Below, one piece after another: positions 51,439-60,298 of a stretch of DNA of 64,000 nt. The stretch spans positions 744,001-808,000 of the forward strand of contig CAXXSW010000007.1 in the NCBI GenBank assembly GCA_963677625.2, written 5' to 3'. The DNA is from UBA1351 sp963677625. Lineage in GTDB: Bacteria; Bacillota; Clostridia; Lachnospirales; Vallitaleaceae. Within the stretch, counting starts at the first letter, position 1. The number at the start of each line of letters is the position of its first letter. The notes below the pieces were generated by a model that saw only the letters and a program-made list of their open reading frames with translations, was not told where the DNA came from and did no database searches. The position numbers and the translations under genes are program-made.

Positions 51439-51867
51439 TTAGTCTTCAATCTTGCTAATTCTTTTTACATGGCGCTCGTCGCCTGAAAAATCAGTGGTCA
51501 AAAAGGCCATAACTATATCCTTTGCAACTTCTGGTCCTGTATTTCTTCCTCCCATAGCCAAAATATTGGCATCATTATGTTCTCTTGTTGCAACTGCACT
51601 AAAATGATCACTGCAAAGAGCACAACGAATACCTTTAAACTTATTGGCTACAATGGAAATACCTATACCTGTACCACAGATAAGAATTCCTTTATCTATT
51701 GTACCATCTAGTACTGCTTTTGCAACTGGCTTTGCTACATCAGGATAATCGATTGCACTCTTATCATAACAGCCGAAATCCTTGTACTCATAGCCTTTAG
51801 TTTCCAATAACTCGATGATCTCTTGTTTCAAATCAAAACCACCGTGATCACTACCAATTCCTATCAT
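51439..51867 (-). CDS. rpiB: ribose-5-phosphate isomerase B
   Basis: The 142-residue RpiB/LacAB protein has GSDHGGFDLKQEI at the N-terminus, CGTGIGISIVANK near residue 72 (catalytic Cys) and NDANILAMGGR. It interconverts ribose 5- and ribulose 5-phosphate. The start overlaps the ywlE stop by one base (TAATG). Confidence 0.95.
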   Translation of the reverse strand: MIGIGSDHGGFDLKQEIIELLETKGYEYKDFGCYDKSAIDYPDVAKPVAKAVLDGTIDKGILICGTGIGISIVANKFKGIRCALCSDHFSAVATREHNDANILAMGGRNTGPEVAKDIVMAFLTTDFSGDERHVKRISKIED

Positions 51868-52304
51868 TATAGTTTTCCTCCTACTAAATGAATAATTTCT
51901 TCCAATTCATTGGCACAGGTTCTGTAGACATTCATATCACCACCATAGGGATCTTTAATATCACCCTTTCCACCAACAAACTCTTTTATACTATATACAT
52001 CACCCTTAAAACCATGCTGGATAATTAATTCCTTATGACCTTCTGTCATGGTCAGAATTAATGTTTGGTTACCATACTCATCTTTATCAAAGGGTTTTGA
52101 CCGATGAAAGGCAATGTCGATTCCTTTTTCACGCATAGCTTCTATAGCATGGGGATTGGCCGGTGACCGACCAAAAACCATTAAACCCCTTGAAACAATA
52201 CGATAGTCCCTATCCTTTAATTCCTTTTTCATTAACCCTTCCGCCATAGGGCTTCGGCAGGTATTACCTGTACATATTAATACAATTTGACTGTACCTTT
52301 CCAT
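51867..52304 (-). CDS. low-molecular-weight protein tyrosine/arginine phosphatase (YwlE-like)
   Basis: The 145-residue protein has the P-loop CTGNTCRSPMAEG near residue 11 and the acid loop KDPYGG near residue 118. In Bacillus the gene at this position, YwlE, is a protein arginine phosphatase, and the Thr in CTGNTCRS (rather than Ile) is the residue linked to arginine specificity. The ATG at 52304 (GGAG, 5-bp spacing) is preferred to a TTG one codon earlier. Confidence 0.9.
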   Translation of the reverse strand: MERYSQIVLICTGNTCRSPMAEGLMKKELKDRDYRIVSRGLMVFGRSPANPHAIEAMREKGIDIAFHRSKPFDKDEYGNQTLILTMTEGHKELIIQHGFKGDVYSIKEFVGGKGDIKDPYGGDMNVYRTCANELEEIIHLVGGKL

Positions 52305-52356
52305 CAATACTCCTATTTCCGGCTCAATACATCCCCAAGTATATGATCCTATATAT

Positions 52357-53406
52357 TTAAAGGCTGATAATATGATTACCAGCTGCTTTATTCAGTCGGT
52401 TCATTATGGCCACAGATACTTCATCACCAGTAAACTCAAAGGAAAAAATCTCATCAACTTCAAGGGTATCCATCTTTCTTAAAATCTTAAAGAGATTTGC
52501 ACCTATTTCCTGTTGATTATGGACAGAACCAATACTTTCAACAACATCAATACAAAATCTATCTTTATTATGCTCCGGTGTAATAACACCAACTGTCTTA
52601 CCATTTGCTATCAATTTAAGACTTTCTTCATTAATATAGGCAATAATCGCTTCTTCATCATCACCTGATACAATACGAAGCTGCCCTTTTGGAGCATAAT
52701 GCTTATATTTCATTCCCGGAGACTTTGGAACATGTTTGTTATCTTTTAAATGTGCATCATAAGTGACCTCGCCTATCACCTCTTCAATCATAGAGCGTGT
52801 AATAGAGCCAGGTCTAAGTATACAAGGAATATCTCCTGTAACATCCAAAACAGTAGATTCAAGACCTAATTCGCTTTTACCACCATCAACAATCATATCT
52901 ACACGACCTGATAAATCGCTGATGACATGATGACCTCTAGTTGGACTTGGCCTACCTGAAATATTAGCACTTGGTGCAGCAATTGGAACACCAGACTCTG
53001 CAATAAGACGTCTTGCCATCTCATGCTTTGGCATACGAATAGCCACAGTATCCAGACCACCGGTAATGCGATAGGGAACCTTATCTGTTTTTTTAAAAAC
53101 CATAGTTAAAGGACCAGGCCAAAAAGCATCCATAAGGGCCTTAGCCTTGTCGCTAACATTTAGGACATAGTCTTTAAGCCAAGCCTTATCCGCAATATGC
53201 ATAATTAGAGGATTATCACTAGGTCTACCCTTAGCCTCATAAATCTTCATAATTGCATCTTCATTCAAAGCATTAGCTCCAATACCATAAACAGTCTCAG
53301 TAGGAAAAGCAACAAGTCCACCCTGCCTTAGCACAGCTCCGGCCGCCACGAGATCATCTCTATTCAGTTGGCGTTCACTGTTAAGTGTCAGGATTCTTGT
53401 CTCCAT
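52357..53406 (-). CDS. ywlC: L-threonylcarbamoyladenylate synthase (Sua5 type)
   Basis: The 349-residue protein has the YrdC domain (PTETVYGIGANAL, KGRPSDNPLIMHI, PSANISGRPSPT) and a C-terminal Sua5 domain from about residue 210. It makes threonylcarbamoyl-AMP for the t6A37 tRNA modification. The ATG at 53406 with GGTGG upstream is chosen over one four codons earlier that overlaps the ribosome site. It leads the conserved ywlC-ywlE-rpiB-upp-tagO block. Confidence 0.93.
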   Translation of the reverse strand: METRILTLNSERQLNRDDLVAAGAVLRQGGLVAFPTETVYGIGANALNEDAIMKIYEAKGRPSDNPLIMHIADKAWLKDYVLNVSDKAKALMDAFWPGPLTMVFKKTDKVPYRITGGLDTVAIRMPKHEMARRLIAESGVPIAAPSANISGRPSPTRGHHVISDLSGRVDMIVDGGKSELGLESTVLDVTGDIPCILRPGSITRSMIEEVIGEVTYDAHLKDNKHVPKSPGMKYKHYAPKGQLRIVSGDDEEAIIAYINEESLKLIANGKTVGVITPEHNKDRFCIDVVESIGSVHNQQEIGANLFKILRKMDTLEVDEIFSFEFTGDEVSVAIMNRLNKAAGNHIISL

Positions 53407-53461
53407 GATAACCACCATTTCCTAATATTCAGAAAAATACCATTTACCATTATAACACAAT

Positions 53462-53923
53462 TTAATCATTTGAGAAGACTATTTCAAGTCGAATCATATC
53501 CTGCTTTAAAATTCCATTTTCATAGACTTCATCTTTATAAGTATTCGTAAAATAATCTGGTTCTATACCAACAATTCGCATACCACATTTTTGAAAAAGA
53601 GCCAAATGATCAAGAGCGGAATTAGAGGTAGAGAACTCCAACTTATGCATTTTAGCTTTTTTGGCTAAATCTATAGCCTTTTCAATGAGAATACGACCGT
53701 TGCCTTTCCCCTTATAGTCATCAGCAAGGGCTATGTTCATAATTTCCATAATACCCGGTTTGGTTTCGAGAAGAATCATTTCACCAATAGTTTGGCCATT
53801 ATCTTCTAATATATAACAAGTTCCTCTGTCAATATACTCATCAATCATGTCCTTGGAAGGATCTGCTGACAGTAAAAGATCATAAGGTATTTTTTCGTCA
53901 CGATGTAATTCTCTAATTTTCAT
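53462..53923 (-). CDS. GNAT-family N-acetyltransferase
   Basis: The 153-residue protein has the acetyl-CoA loop ALADDYKGKGNGRILIEKAI (motif A, residues about 68-88) and ends with a typical beta-strand pair. The acceptor is unknown. It stands alone, with AAGGAGG before the ATG and an extended -10 (TGTTATAAT) about 150 bp upstream. Confidence 0.85.
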   Translation of the reverse strand: MKIRELHRDEKIPYDLLLSADPSKDMIDEYIDRGTCYILEDNGQTIGEMILLETKPGIMEIMNIALADDYKGKGNGRILIEKAIDLAKKAKMHKLEFSTSNSALDHLALFQKCGMRIVGIEPDYFTNTYKDEVYENGILKQDMIRLEIVFSND

Positions 53924-54234
53924 CTGTTACCTCCTTTTTTGACTTATGTGTAAATATATGTATCCGGTACATTTTCATAGCTGTATCTTCTATAAATATG
54001 AAAGGTCTATACCTTGTTGATTTCAAGTTTATTGGACTGTAAAACTACTATATTCATTAATAATATTATAACATAAATAGCATCTTTTTCATGAATTGTA
54101 AGGAATTTTAAACATTTTCAAAAATAAATCGAATTCTTCAAACGCATGAGGCAAAATAATCTTCGGACAGACAGTGTTATCACTGATTCCTGAAGTAAAT
54201 CCAAGGTAAGTCTACTCTTGTTCCCCTAATGATT
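53924..54234. other. intergenic stretch between GNAT and AraC genes
   Basis: About 310 bp of AT-rich DNA. It holds the promoter of the GNAT gene and small dyads (AAGGT-CTAT-ACCTT near 54002, CAGTG-TTAT-CACTG near 54173). The latter has no T-run. No convincing gene was seen; a 15-codon ORF near 54146 has no ribosome site. Confidence 0.5.
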
Positions 54235-55071
54235 CTACTCCTTCCACGAATCTAATCGTATAGGGTGCATTTTCATATAATCTCTAGGTGCCATATGATA
54301 TATTTGCTTAAAGCATCTGGCAAAACTTGTATAGTTCTTAAAACCGGATTCATATGCTGACGTAGTTAGGGATACCCCTTTTTTCATTAAAGAAGTTGCT
54401 ACTTTCAGCCGCTCTCTAATAATGAACTGATGAAGAGTATCACCGGTTATTTCCTTAAATCGATGCATTAAATAGTATTTATTAACATACAAGTCATTGG
54501 CAAGCTGATCTATTTTCAAATCGCTTGCTATCTCCTTTCTAATTTTCTCTATAGCTGAGCCAATGAGCATATCTTCCCTTGAATAATTACCATCATATTG
54601 GAGATTGTGATCAGAGATTGTTCTAAAATACTGATCAATAAACTGGATAAACAAACCAATTTTAGTCAAACTTGTAAGCTCTCTGTTCTTATAAGGAAAT
54701 AACTCTAAAAGGCTTTTAGCTTGGCTATAGGTAAGTTTCGACCTATAAACGGTATCCCTTATTTGCCTCCGTAAAGAACGATCATTACCCTGACCTAGAT
54801 TATCCACAAAGGCTTCTGACAAATAAACAACGCAACGCCTATAGGTCATACTATCCCTTATCTGAACCTTATGCATCTCAAAGGCAGGAACCCACAAGAT
54901 GCTACCTTCACTTAAGTCATAATCCTGTCCTTCTATGGTATAGGTGATATCTCCCTTATATACAATGACACATTTATGAAAATTATGATGGTGATAATGA
55001 ATGACTTTTTCCTCTGTCTCGTCTAAAAAGAAAAATCGAAAACCACCTTCTACATATCCTTTTACCTTCAT
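54235..55071 (-). CDS. AraC-family regulator with cupin sensor domain
   Basis: The 278-residue protein has an N-terminal cupin-type ligand domain (YHHHNFHKCVIVYKGDITYTIEG, residues about 26-48) and two C-terminal AraC helix-turn-helix motifs (IDQLANDLYVNKYYLMHRFKE and TSAYESGFKNYTSFARCFKQ). It is divergent from a DapA-like gene with direct repeats in the shared region, so it probably activates that gene in response to a small molecule, perhaps a sugar acid. Confidence 0.9.
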   Translation of the reverse strand: MKVKGYVEGGFRFFFLDETEEKVIHYHHHNFHKCVIVYKGDITYTIEGQDYDLSEGSILWVPAFEMHKVQIRDSMTYRRCVVYLSEAFVDNLGQGNDRSLRRQIRDTVYRSKLTYSQAKSLLELFPYKNRELTSLTKIGLFIQFIDQYFRTISDHNLQYDGNYSREDMLIGSAIEKIRKEIASDLKIDQLANDLYVNKYYLMHRFKEITGDTLHQFIIRERLKVATSLMKKGVSLTTSAYESGFKNYTSFARCFKQIYHMAPRDYMKMHPIRLDSWKE

Positions 55072-55166
55072 ATCTAACCTTCTTTATCAATTAGTAAGAC
55101 AACAAATTTGAAAGGGACAATAAACTAACCAACACTATAAAGCACTTTTTGTGTAATATATAGCAA

Positions 55167-55191
55167 TATACATATATTTATATACATATAT
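55167..55191. promoter_or_regulatory. direct repeats in the araC/dapA divergent region
   Basis: TATACATATAT occurs at 55167-55177 and 55181-55191 (14-bp period), just upstream of a TATAAT at 55198-55203 for the plus-strand gene, which lacks a good -35. AraC activators often bind direct repeats in this position. Confidence 0.5.
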
Positions 55192-55235
55192 TGTTATTAT
55201 AATGGTATTAAACATGAATTGCAAAGGAGTATATG

Positions 55236-56117
55236 ATGAAAGGTATTTGGCTTCCTATAATTACACCATTTAAAAATGATGAAATAGATTTGATATCCTA
55301 TAAACGTATGATTAATCACTATATTTCCCAGGGAATATCAGGAATTATTCCTGCCGGTACTACAGGTGAATCTCCTGCACTTATGGACTATGAACGAGAC
55401 CTACTCTTACATACAACCTTAGAATATGTAGATGGGCGTGTTCCTATTTATTTTGGTCATGGAGGTAATTTTACTAGAAAAGTCATAAAAGGTCTTAGTC
55501 GTCTAGAAAACTCCGGTATCCAAGGAATTTTATCCGTATGTCCTTACTATAATCGCCCCAATCAAGAGGGAATCCTTCAGCATTTTACATCCATTAGTGA
55601 ATCGACAGACCTAAATATAATTTTGTACAATATACCTTACCGCACGGGACGCAATATGGAAACTGATACTATCCTTCGCCTGGCTGAAAAGGATAATATT
55701 ATTGCCTTAAAAGATGCCAGTGGTAATTTTGTTCAATCCACAGATATATTAATGAAAAAACCTGAAGGTTTCTCAATTTTATCAGGTGAAGACGTCAGTT
55801 TATTCGCCTCACTTGCTCTAGGTGGAGATGGTGGTATTGTAGCCAGTGCACATCTCAATACAGCAAAATACTTAGACATGTTCCATGCTTTTGAAGCTAA
55901 TAACTTAGACAAAGGAAAAATAATATGGGATGAATTATATCCAATCATTCCTTATCTCTTTAAAGAACCCAATCCCGCTCCACTTAAATACTTACTGACC
56001 ATACTGGGATTAATAGATTCTGGAGAGTTACGCCTACCTATGACACCCTGTTCAAAAGAATATAAGGAACAACTAAATAAATTTTTTGATCATTTGAAGT
56101 TACAAGAAGCCATTTAG
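55236..56117 (+). CDS. DapA-family lyase/synthase (4-hydroxy-tetrahydrodipicolinate synthase-like)
   Basis: The 293-residue class I aldolase-fold protein has PAGTTGESPAL, the Tyr in YNIPYRTG and the Schiff-base Lys in IALKDASG. DapA makes the lysine/diaminopimelate precursor from pyruvate and aspartate semialdehyde. Because it is alone, under an AraC regulator and away from lysine genes, it could also be a DapA paralogue for sugar-acid or sialic-acid breakdown. The second of two adjacent ATGs (55236) has the better spacing from AAAGGAG. Confidence 0.85.
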   Translation: MKGIWLPIITPFKNDEIDLISYKRMINHYISQGISGIIPAGTTGESPALMDYERDLLLHTTLEYVDGRVPIYFGHGGNFTRKVIKGLSRLENSGIQGILSVCPYYNRPNQEGILQHFTSISESTDLNIILYNIPYRTGRNMETDTILRLAEKDNIIALKDASGNFVQSTDILMKKPEGFSILSGEDVSLFASLALGGDGGIVASAHLNTAKYLDMFHAFEANNLDKGKIIWDELYPIIPYLFKEPNPAPLKYLLTILGLIDSGELRLPMTPCSKEYKEQLNKFFDHLKLQEAI

Positions 56118-56146
56118 ATCCACTTCATATCATATAAATTTCTTTA

Positions 56147-56178
56147 AAACAAAGAGACTTTTCTATAGTAGAAAAAAA
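56147..56178. repeat. dispersed intergenic repeat, short derivative D
   Basis: AAAACAAAGAGACTTTTCTATAGTAGAAAAAAA: left and right ends of the repeat family joined with the middle missing, just before the dapA terminator. Shown as a fragment and assigned with modest confidence. Confidence 0.45.
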
Positions 56179-56221
56179 GGAGTAGGACCTTAATCTTTAT
56201 GATTAAGTCACACTCCTTTTT
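56174..56221. terminator. bidirectional terminator between dapA-like and GH18 genes
   Basis: Outer stem AAAAAGGAGT/ACTCCTTTTT with an inner CTTAAT-type stem (CTTAATCTTTATGATTAAG). T-runs on both strands suit the convergent genes. Confidence 0.9.
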
Positions 56222-56271
56222 ATTTATTCTCAAATGAACTGCTACCATCTATGGGTCTCAAACTAATCACA

Positions 56272-58044
56272 TTATTCTTCAATAGGCTTGGTATACTTAG
56301 AAATCACTTCCCAAATACCATCATTTTCAAATCCGATTCTCCACCCTGCTACACCACCGATATCATAATCACTGGCAATCTGCATACGCATCTCAACAGA
56401 ATTAACATCTTCCAGCCACATTCTATAACGAATATCGTCTTCTATGTACTCTGCGTAATACTGACCAATATCTTCCAGCCATTCCCATTCTACATCCTGT
56501 TCATCCATATAATTTTTGGCATAGTCCATACCCATAGCAGTTGAAGAAACTTTTACTTCTCCATCCACCTCTTCTTCAATCCATAAGCGCGTATAAAATG
56601 GAATTCCTATAATGACTTTTTCTTTAGGTACTTCCTGCATGGTATAATAAATACCTTCATCGGTCCATGTCTTAGATGCAACCGAACCAGCAACAGGTGA
56701 TGTTCCCCAATGCTCGTCATAACCCATTATGATAATATAATCCAGGTACTCTGATAATTCTTCCCGACCATAATGTCCAGTCCAAGATTTAACTACAGGA
56801 AAATCTGCTGAAACTGTTAAACCCTGCTGTTTGGCATATACAGCCATTTCTTTGCAAAACTGTATATAGAATTCACCATCAGCTTCAGGAATAGCCTCCA
56901 AATCGATATTAATGCCATCCAATTCATAAATCGAAGCATAGGCCATGACCTGGCGGATTACTTCAGCTCTTTTTTCTGTTGATGAGATTACCTCGTGGGT
57001 CATTGCCTTTGTATATCCGGAATCCAGATTATGTAAAAGGGCCCACACTTGATATCCATTTTCGTGAGCCCATCTAACATAATTCAAGTCTGCAAATGAT
57101 TTTACATCTCCATCGGTCCCTTCCAGAATAAACCAGGTTGGCGATATGACATCTACATCTTTTGTATTCTCCATATACTCTTCAATTCTTAAGTTAGTAC
57201 TGGAAGAATTAATATAATTCCAAACCATATTCAGTTTTCCATCAAACTGGGATGATGGAAACTGATCATAGGATTTTATAGGTTCACGGTCAAGACTTTC
57301 TGTTGTAATACTTCTAATATATTCTTTCCGGATATATCCAAGAAATCCTTCCTTAGTCACGACTTGATAGTAATCACCATCTTCTTCATCAACAATCTGA
57401 ACGTCCATTCCAATATAGGCCTTGTGAATATAAGGTGACTTATCTTCCGGAATACTTCGAATATAGACTTCACCTTCCTCATAGTACACTTCACCAGAAG
57501 TCATACTTTCATACCAATCTCTAATCTGTAGAACATGGTATTCTTCGCTATAAGTGAAATCATGATGAGAAAACTTCTGAACCAAGGACAATGGCAAATA
57601 AGCAACTTCATCAAAAACAGTCATGCCAATATCGAGCTTTAGAGGTTCATCATTAATTGTATAAGTTAATTCATCAGTTTTCATCCGAATGATGTCTTTC
57701 TCGGTTGTATATGTAATGGTTCCTTCCGCAGCATCGTAAAAAAACTGATCGTTAAGATAATCGGTAACAACATCAATTGGAAAATAAAGATATCCTCCAA
57801 TATAACGAACTGAATTATGTTCTGAAATAATCCTACCATTAACCAAGGTGACAATATGATCAGGATCTGCTTCTTCATAAATGGTTTCGAAATCTATTTG
57901 TGTCTCTACAAAGACAGGTTCTTCTTCATCGACACGAACGGCTTCTAAATATTTGTTATACATGGTCATAACGAATATCACTCCTGTAGCAAACAGGAAG
58001 ACTCCAAAGAGACCAATCAAAACAGGTTTTATATATGCTTTCAT
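56272..58044 (-). CDS. membrane-anchored GH18 glycosidase with SH3 and stalk domains (YdhD/YaaH-like)
   Basis: The 590-residue protein has an N-terminal transmembrane anchor, a copper-amine-oxidase-N-like domain repeated around residues 60-170, a bacterial SH3 domain (residues about 175-245) and a GH18 barrel (about 270-585). The catalytic motif is LDGINIDLEAI with Glu as acid; the middle Asp of DxxDxDxE is Asn, as in spore-cortex and YaaH-type members. It probably cuts N-acetylglucosamine linkages in peptidoglycan at the cell surface. It overlaps the DUF5317 gene by 4 bp. Confidence 0.87.
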   Translation of the reverse strand: MKAYIKPVLIGLFGVFLFATGVIFVMTMYNKYLEAVRVDEEEPVFVETQIDFETIYEEADPDHIVTLVNGRIISEHNSVRYIGGYLYFPIDVVTDYLNDQFFYDAAEGTITYTTEKDIIRMKTDELTYTINDEPLKLDIGMTVFDEVAYLPLSLVQKFSHHDFTYSEEYHVLQIRDWYESMTSGEVYYEEGEVYIRSIPEDKSPYIHKAYIGMDVQIVDEEDGDYYQVVTKEGFLGYIRKEYIRSITTESLDREPIKSYDQFPSSQFDGKLNMVWNYINSSSTNLRIEEYMENTKDVDVISPTWFILEGTDGDVKSFADLNYVRWAHENGYQVWALLHNLDSGYTKAMTHEVISSTEKRAEVIRQVMAYASIYELDGINIDLEAIPEADGEFYIQFCKEMAVYAKQQGLTVSADFPVVKSWTGHYGREELSEYLDYIIIMGYDEHWGTSPVAGSVASKTWTDEGIYYTMQEVPKEKVIIGIPFYTRLWIEEEVDGEVKVSSTAMGMDYAKNYMDEQDVEWEWLEDIGQYYAEYIEDDIRYRMWLEDVNSVEMRMQIASDYDIGGVAGWRIGFENDGIWEVISKYTKPIEE

Positions 58045-58574
58045 TCAACATCCTCACTTTTTGCTAGCATGCCTTTCTGTACTAAAATAAAAATACCAAT
58101 AACCAACAATATATCACCAATACTAAACACACTAACAGGTATAATCGGTATATCCAATACAAAAAGGTCAGCAAAAATCTTAAACTTTGTATCATCAGTC
58201 ATCATCATATGGCCTCGGTCAAAATATGGATTTCCACCTGTTAAGGTCATGATTTTTTCTGTCACTCTCACTGGCATCTTTCCTTCATTTAAAGCGATAA
58301 CAAGAAAATTCATGATATGCCCAGCTCCGATAATCCATACAGAAAACAAATGTCTATTAATAATGAAGACACCCATTATTATAACATAAGATAGTAGATG
58401 TAATATATAAAATAATCTATCGTCAATAAATTGTGCGTTAATTGAAATAAACTGTATTAAAAAAGCTACTGTTACTATGTACCAGAGCTTTATTTTTACG
58501 TATTCAAAATTAGAAATTCTTCCCTTTCTCAAATAGCCAACTAAAATGGCTATTATAACACCTGCAACTAACAT
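58041..58574 (-). CDS. DUF5317-family membrane protein
   Basis: The 177-residue protein has about five hydrophobic segments and the family's EGKMPV and DTKFKIFADLF stretches. No function is known. It is embedded between HD-GYP and GH18 genes, coupled to the latter by an ATGA overlap, and has AAAGGAG before its ATG. Confidence 0.8.
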   Translation of the reverse strand: MLVAGVIIAILVGYLRKGRISNFEYVKIKLWYIVTVAFLIQFISINAQFIDDRLFYILHLLSYVIIMGVFIINRHLFSVWIIGAGHIMNFLVIALNEGKMPVRVTEKIMTLTGGNPYFDRGHMMMTDDTKFKIFADLFVLDIPIIPVSVFSIGDILLVIGIFILVQKGMLAKSEDVE

Positions 58575-58589
58575 AATACTCCTTTACAA

Positions 58590-60047
58590 TTAGACCTCAC
58601 CCTTATATGCGTAGTGCCCTGTATCTCTTTTTAGTTTTGAAGTCGCTTTTTTATCTTTTTTTTCCACTATTTTAGGTTCCAAAACAGCTTGGTTAAGTTC
58701 ATTATTTTCATTAACCAACTCTTTTGTTCTTTCAAGAATGTTATCATCGTGACTATCCTGATGATCGACTTCCCCAATTTCTTTACTTAAGACACCATCT
58801 ATAAATGTTCTAGTTAAAAGAGGGTGAAATTGAATACCGCTATATTTTTCCAACTCACTAATAGCAACTTCCTTAGACAAGGCTTTACGGTAAGGTCTAT
58901 CCGTAGTCATAGCATCGTAGGAATCAGAAATCATTAAGATAGATGCCTCAATAGATATTTGTTCACCTTTTAAATGCCCTGGATAGCCTGATCCATCATA
59001 TTTTTCATGATGTTGAACAATTATATTTGAAACTTTTTTAAGAGAATTCACATTACCTAATATTTTAGCACCTATGGTTGAATGTTCCTGAATCAATTCA
59101 AATTCATCTCTTGTAAGTTTTCCAGGTTTATTCAATATTTCGTCTGGAATTCCAATTTTACCAATATCATGAAGTAAAGCAGCTGTCTTGATTATTTCTA
59201 TATCTTGCCTTGATAGACCATATGCCTTGGCTAAAGCTATAGCATATTTTTCGACACGTCCAGTATGACCTCCTGTATATGCATCCTTAGCATGTAATGC
59301 TTCATTCAATGCGTGTATGGTATCTAAAGCCATTCTTTGTGACTCAAAATATAGTTTAAAAGAGTATCTAGCAAGTAATAGAGGAATTATAAAAACAAAT
59401 ACAAGGCCTCTATTCTGTGTCTCAATATACATAAGAAATATACCGATTGAACCTATAGCTACAGTACTTGGAAAAGTTTTTATAATTGATCTCATAATAT
59501 CAATAGTTCTGTATTTTTTAGTTATTTTATAAAGTAAAGTAACTAGTAATAAATTGACAACCTCAGAAACTAACAAGGCTATAACAACAATAATAATAGC
59601 GAGTAAATAATTACTTACTCCTTTCCACGCCAATGTTCTCTGATTTAGATATTGGATAACAAAAGCACATACGCCAAAGGTAATCATCATTGCAGATAAA
59701 TTAAAAAATGTTGTGCTTTTCTTTGTATTGAAAACATGTTTTCTCGTACCATCATCCTCTGGAAATCTAAATAAAACACCCACGGCTACGACTAGAACTA
59801 CAAAGAATGGGTACGACATTAAAGCCACAAAAATGTATATAGCTGGCGCTACAGTAGTTGTTGCACCTGATGAAGGACTAATAATGTGGAAAGTTTCAGC
59901 GATGATTGCTAGGGAACACCATAGAAGAATATCAAATATTGTAATCTCAATATTTTCTGGAAGATTCAAAAATAATTTATATAGTAAGGCAAAGGCAATT
60001 ATTGTGATAAATGCAATGTAAATGTTTTGTTTCGCTCGATTACTCAC
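58590..60047 (-). CDS. membrane HD-GYP cyclic di-GMP phosphodiesterase
   Basis: The 485-residue protein has about seven N-terminal membrane segments (residues 10-220) that form a sensor of the MASE type, and then a complete HD-GYP domain (residues about 235-410). The domain has HTGRVEKYA, LHDIGKIGIP and HHEKYDGSGYPG. It should degrade c-di-GMP, opposing the GGDEF protein at 24.5 kb. It starts with GTG at 60047 (GGAGGG upstream). The C-terminal 60 residues are charged and probably unstructured. Confidence 0.92.
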   Translation of the reverse strand: MSNRAKQNIYIAFITIIAFALLYKLFLNLPENIEITIFDILLWCSLAIIAETFHIISPSSGATTTVAPAIYIFVALMSYPFFVVLVVAVGVLFRFPEDDGTRKHVFNTKKSTTFFNLSAMMITFGVCAFVIQYLNQRTLAWKGVSNYLLAIIIVVIALLVSEVVNLLLVTLLYKITKKYRTIDIMRSIIKTFPSTVAIGSIGIFLMYIETQNRGLVFVFIIPLLLARYSFKLYFESQRMALDTIHALNEALHAKDAYTGGHTGRVEKYAIALAKAYGLSRQDIEIIKTAALLHDIGKIGIPDEILNKPGKLTRDEFELIQEHSTIGAKILGNVNSLKKVSNIIVQHHEKYDGSGYPGHLKGEQISIEASILMISDSYDAMTTDRPYRKALSKEVAISELEKYSGIQFHPLLTRTFIDGVLSKEIGEVDHQDSHDDNILERTKELVNENNELNQAVLEPKIVEKKDKKATSKLKRDTGHYAYKGEV

Positions 60048-60088
60048 AATGACCCTCCTTCTTTTCTAAAAAATAGCCGGCGTGGAAA

Positions 60089-60181
60089 TTACAAAGTCAC
60101 TCTGTCAGTCACTTGCCATGCAGCACCTGAAGCAAGAAGTAATGTTACCATTCCTAATAATACATTAACTAATCTTCTCAT
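60089..60181 (-). CDS. 30-residue hydrophobic peptide
   Basis: Reading the gap upstream of the HD-GYP gene shows an ATG at 60181 with AGGAGG 10 bp before it and a TAA at 60089. The peptide starts MRRLVN, has a hydrophobic core VLLGMVTLLLASGAAW and ends QVTDRVTL. It looks like a single membrane segment or a short secreted peptide. It lies 41 bp upstream of the HD-GYP start on the same strand. I do not recognise a family. Confidence 0.55.
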   Translation of the reverse strand: MRRLVNVLLGMVTLLLASGAAWQVTDRVTL

Positions 60182-60298
60182 TCTAAAATAGCCTCCTGTA
60201 GTTTTACTCTGTCTGATCCGCTAAATAAACAGGCTATTTTCTCTTCGCTCATTATTTAATAATATTAAAGTTGCCGGCTATGTTTTTTAAATTAGGGT

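Noticed and set aside
54146..54193. 15-codon ORF starting MRQNNL in the GNAT-AraC gap
   Set aside because: No ribosome site or promoter and no hydrophobic or repeated character; expected by chance.
60182..60298. Possible c-di-GMP riboswitch in front of the peptide and HD-GYP genes
   Set aside because: I looked for the conserved GEMM-I/II motifs, such as the GNRA tetraloop and receptor; only short AGCC/GGCT pairings were seen.
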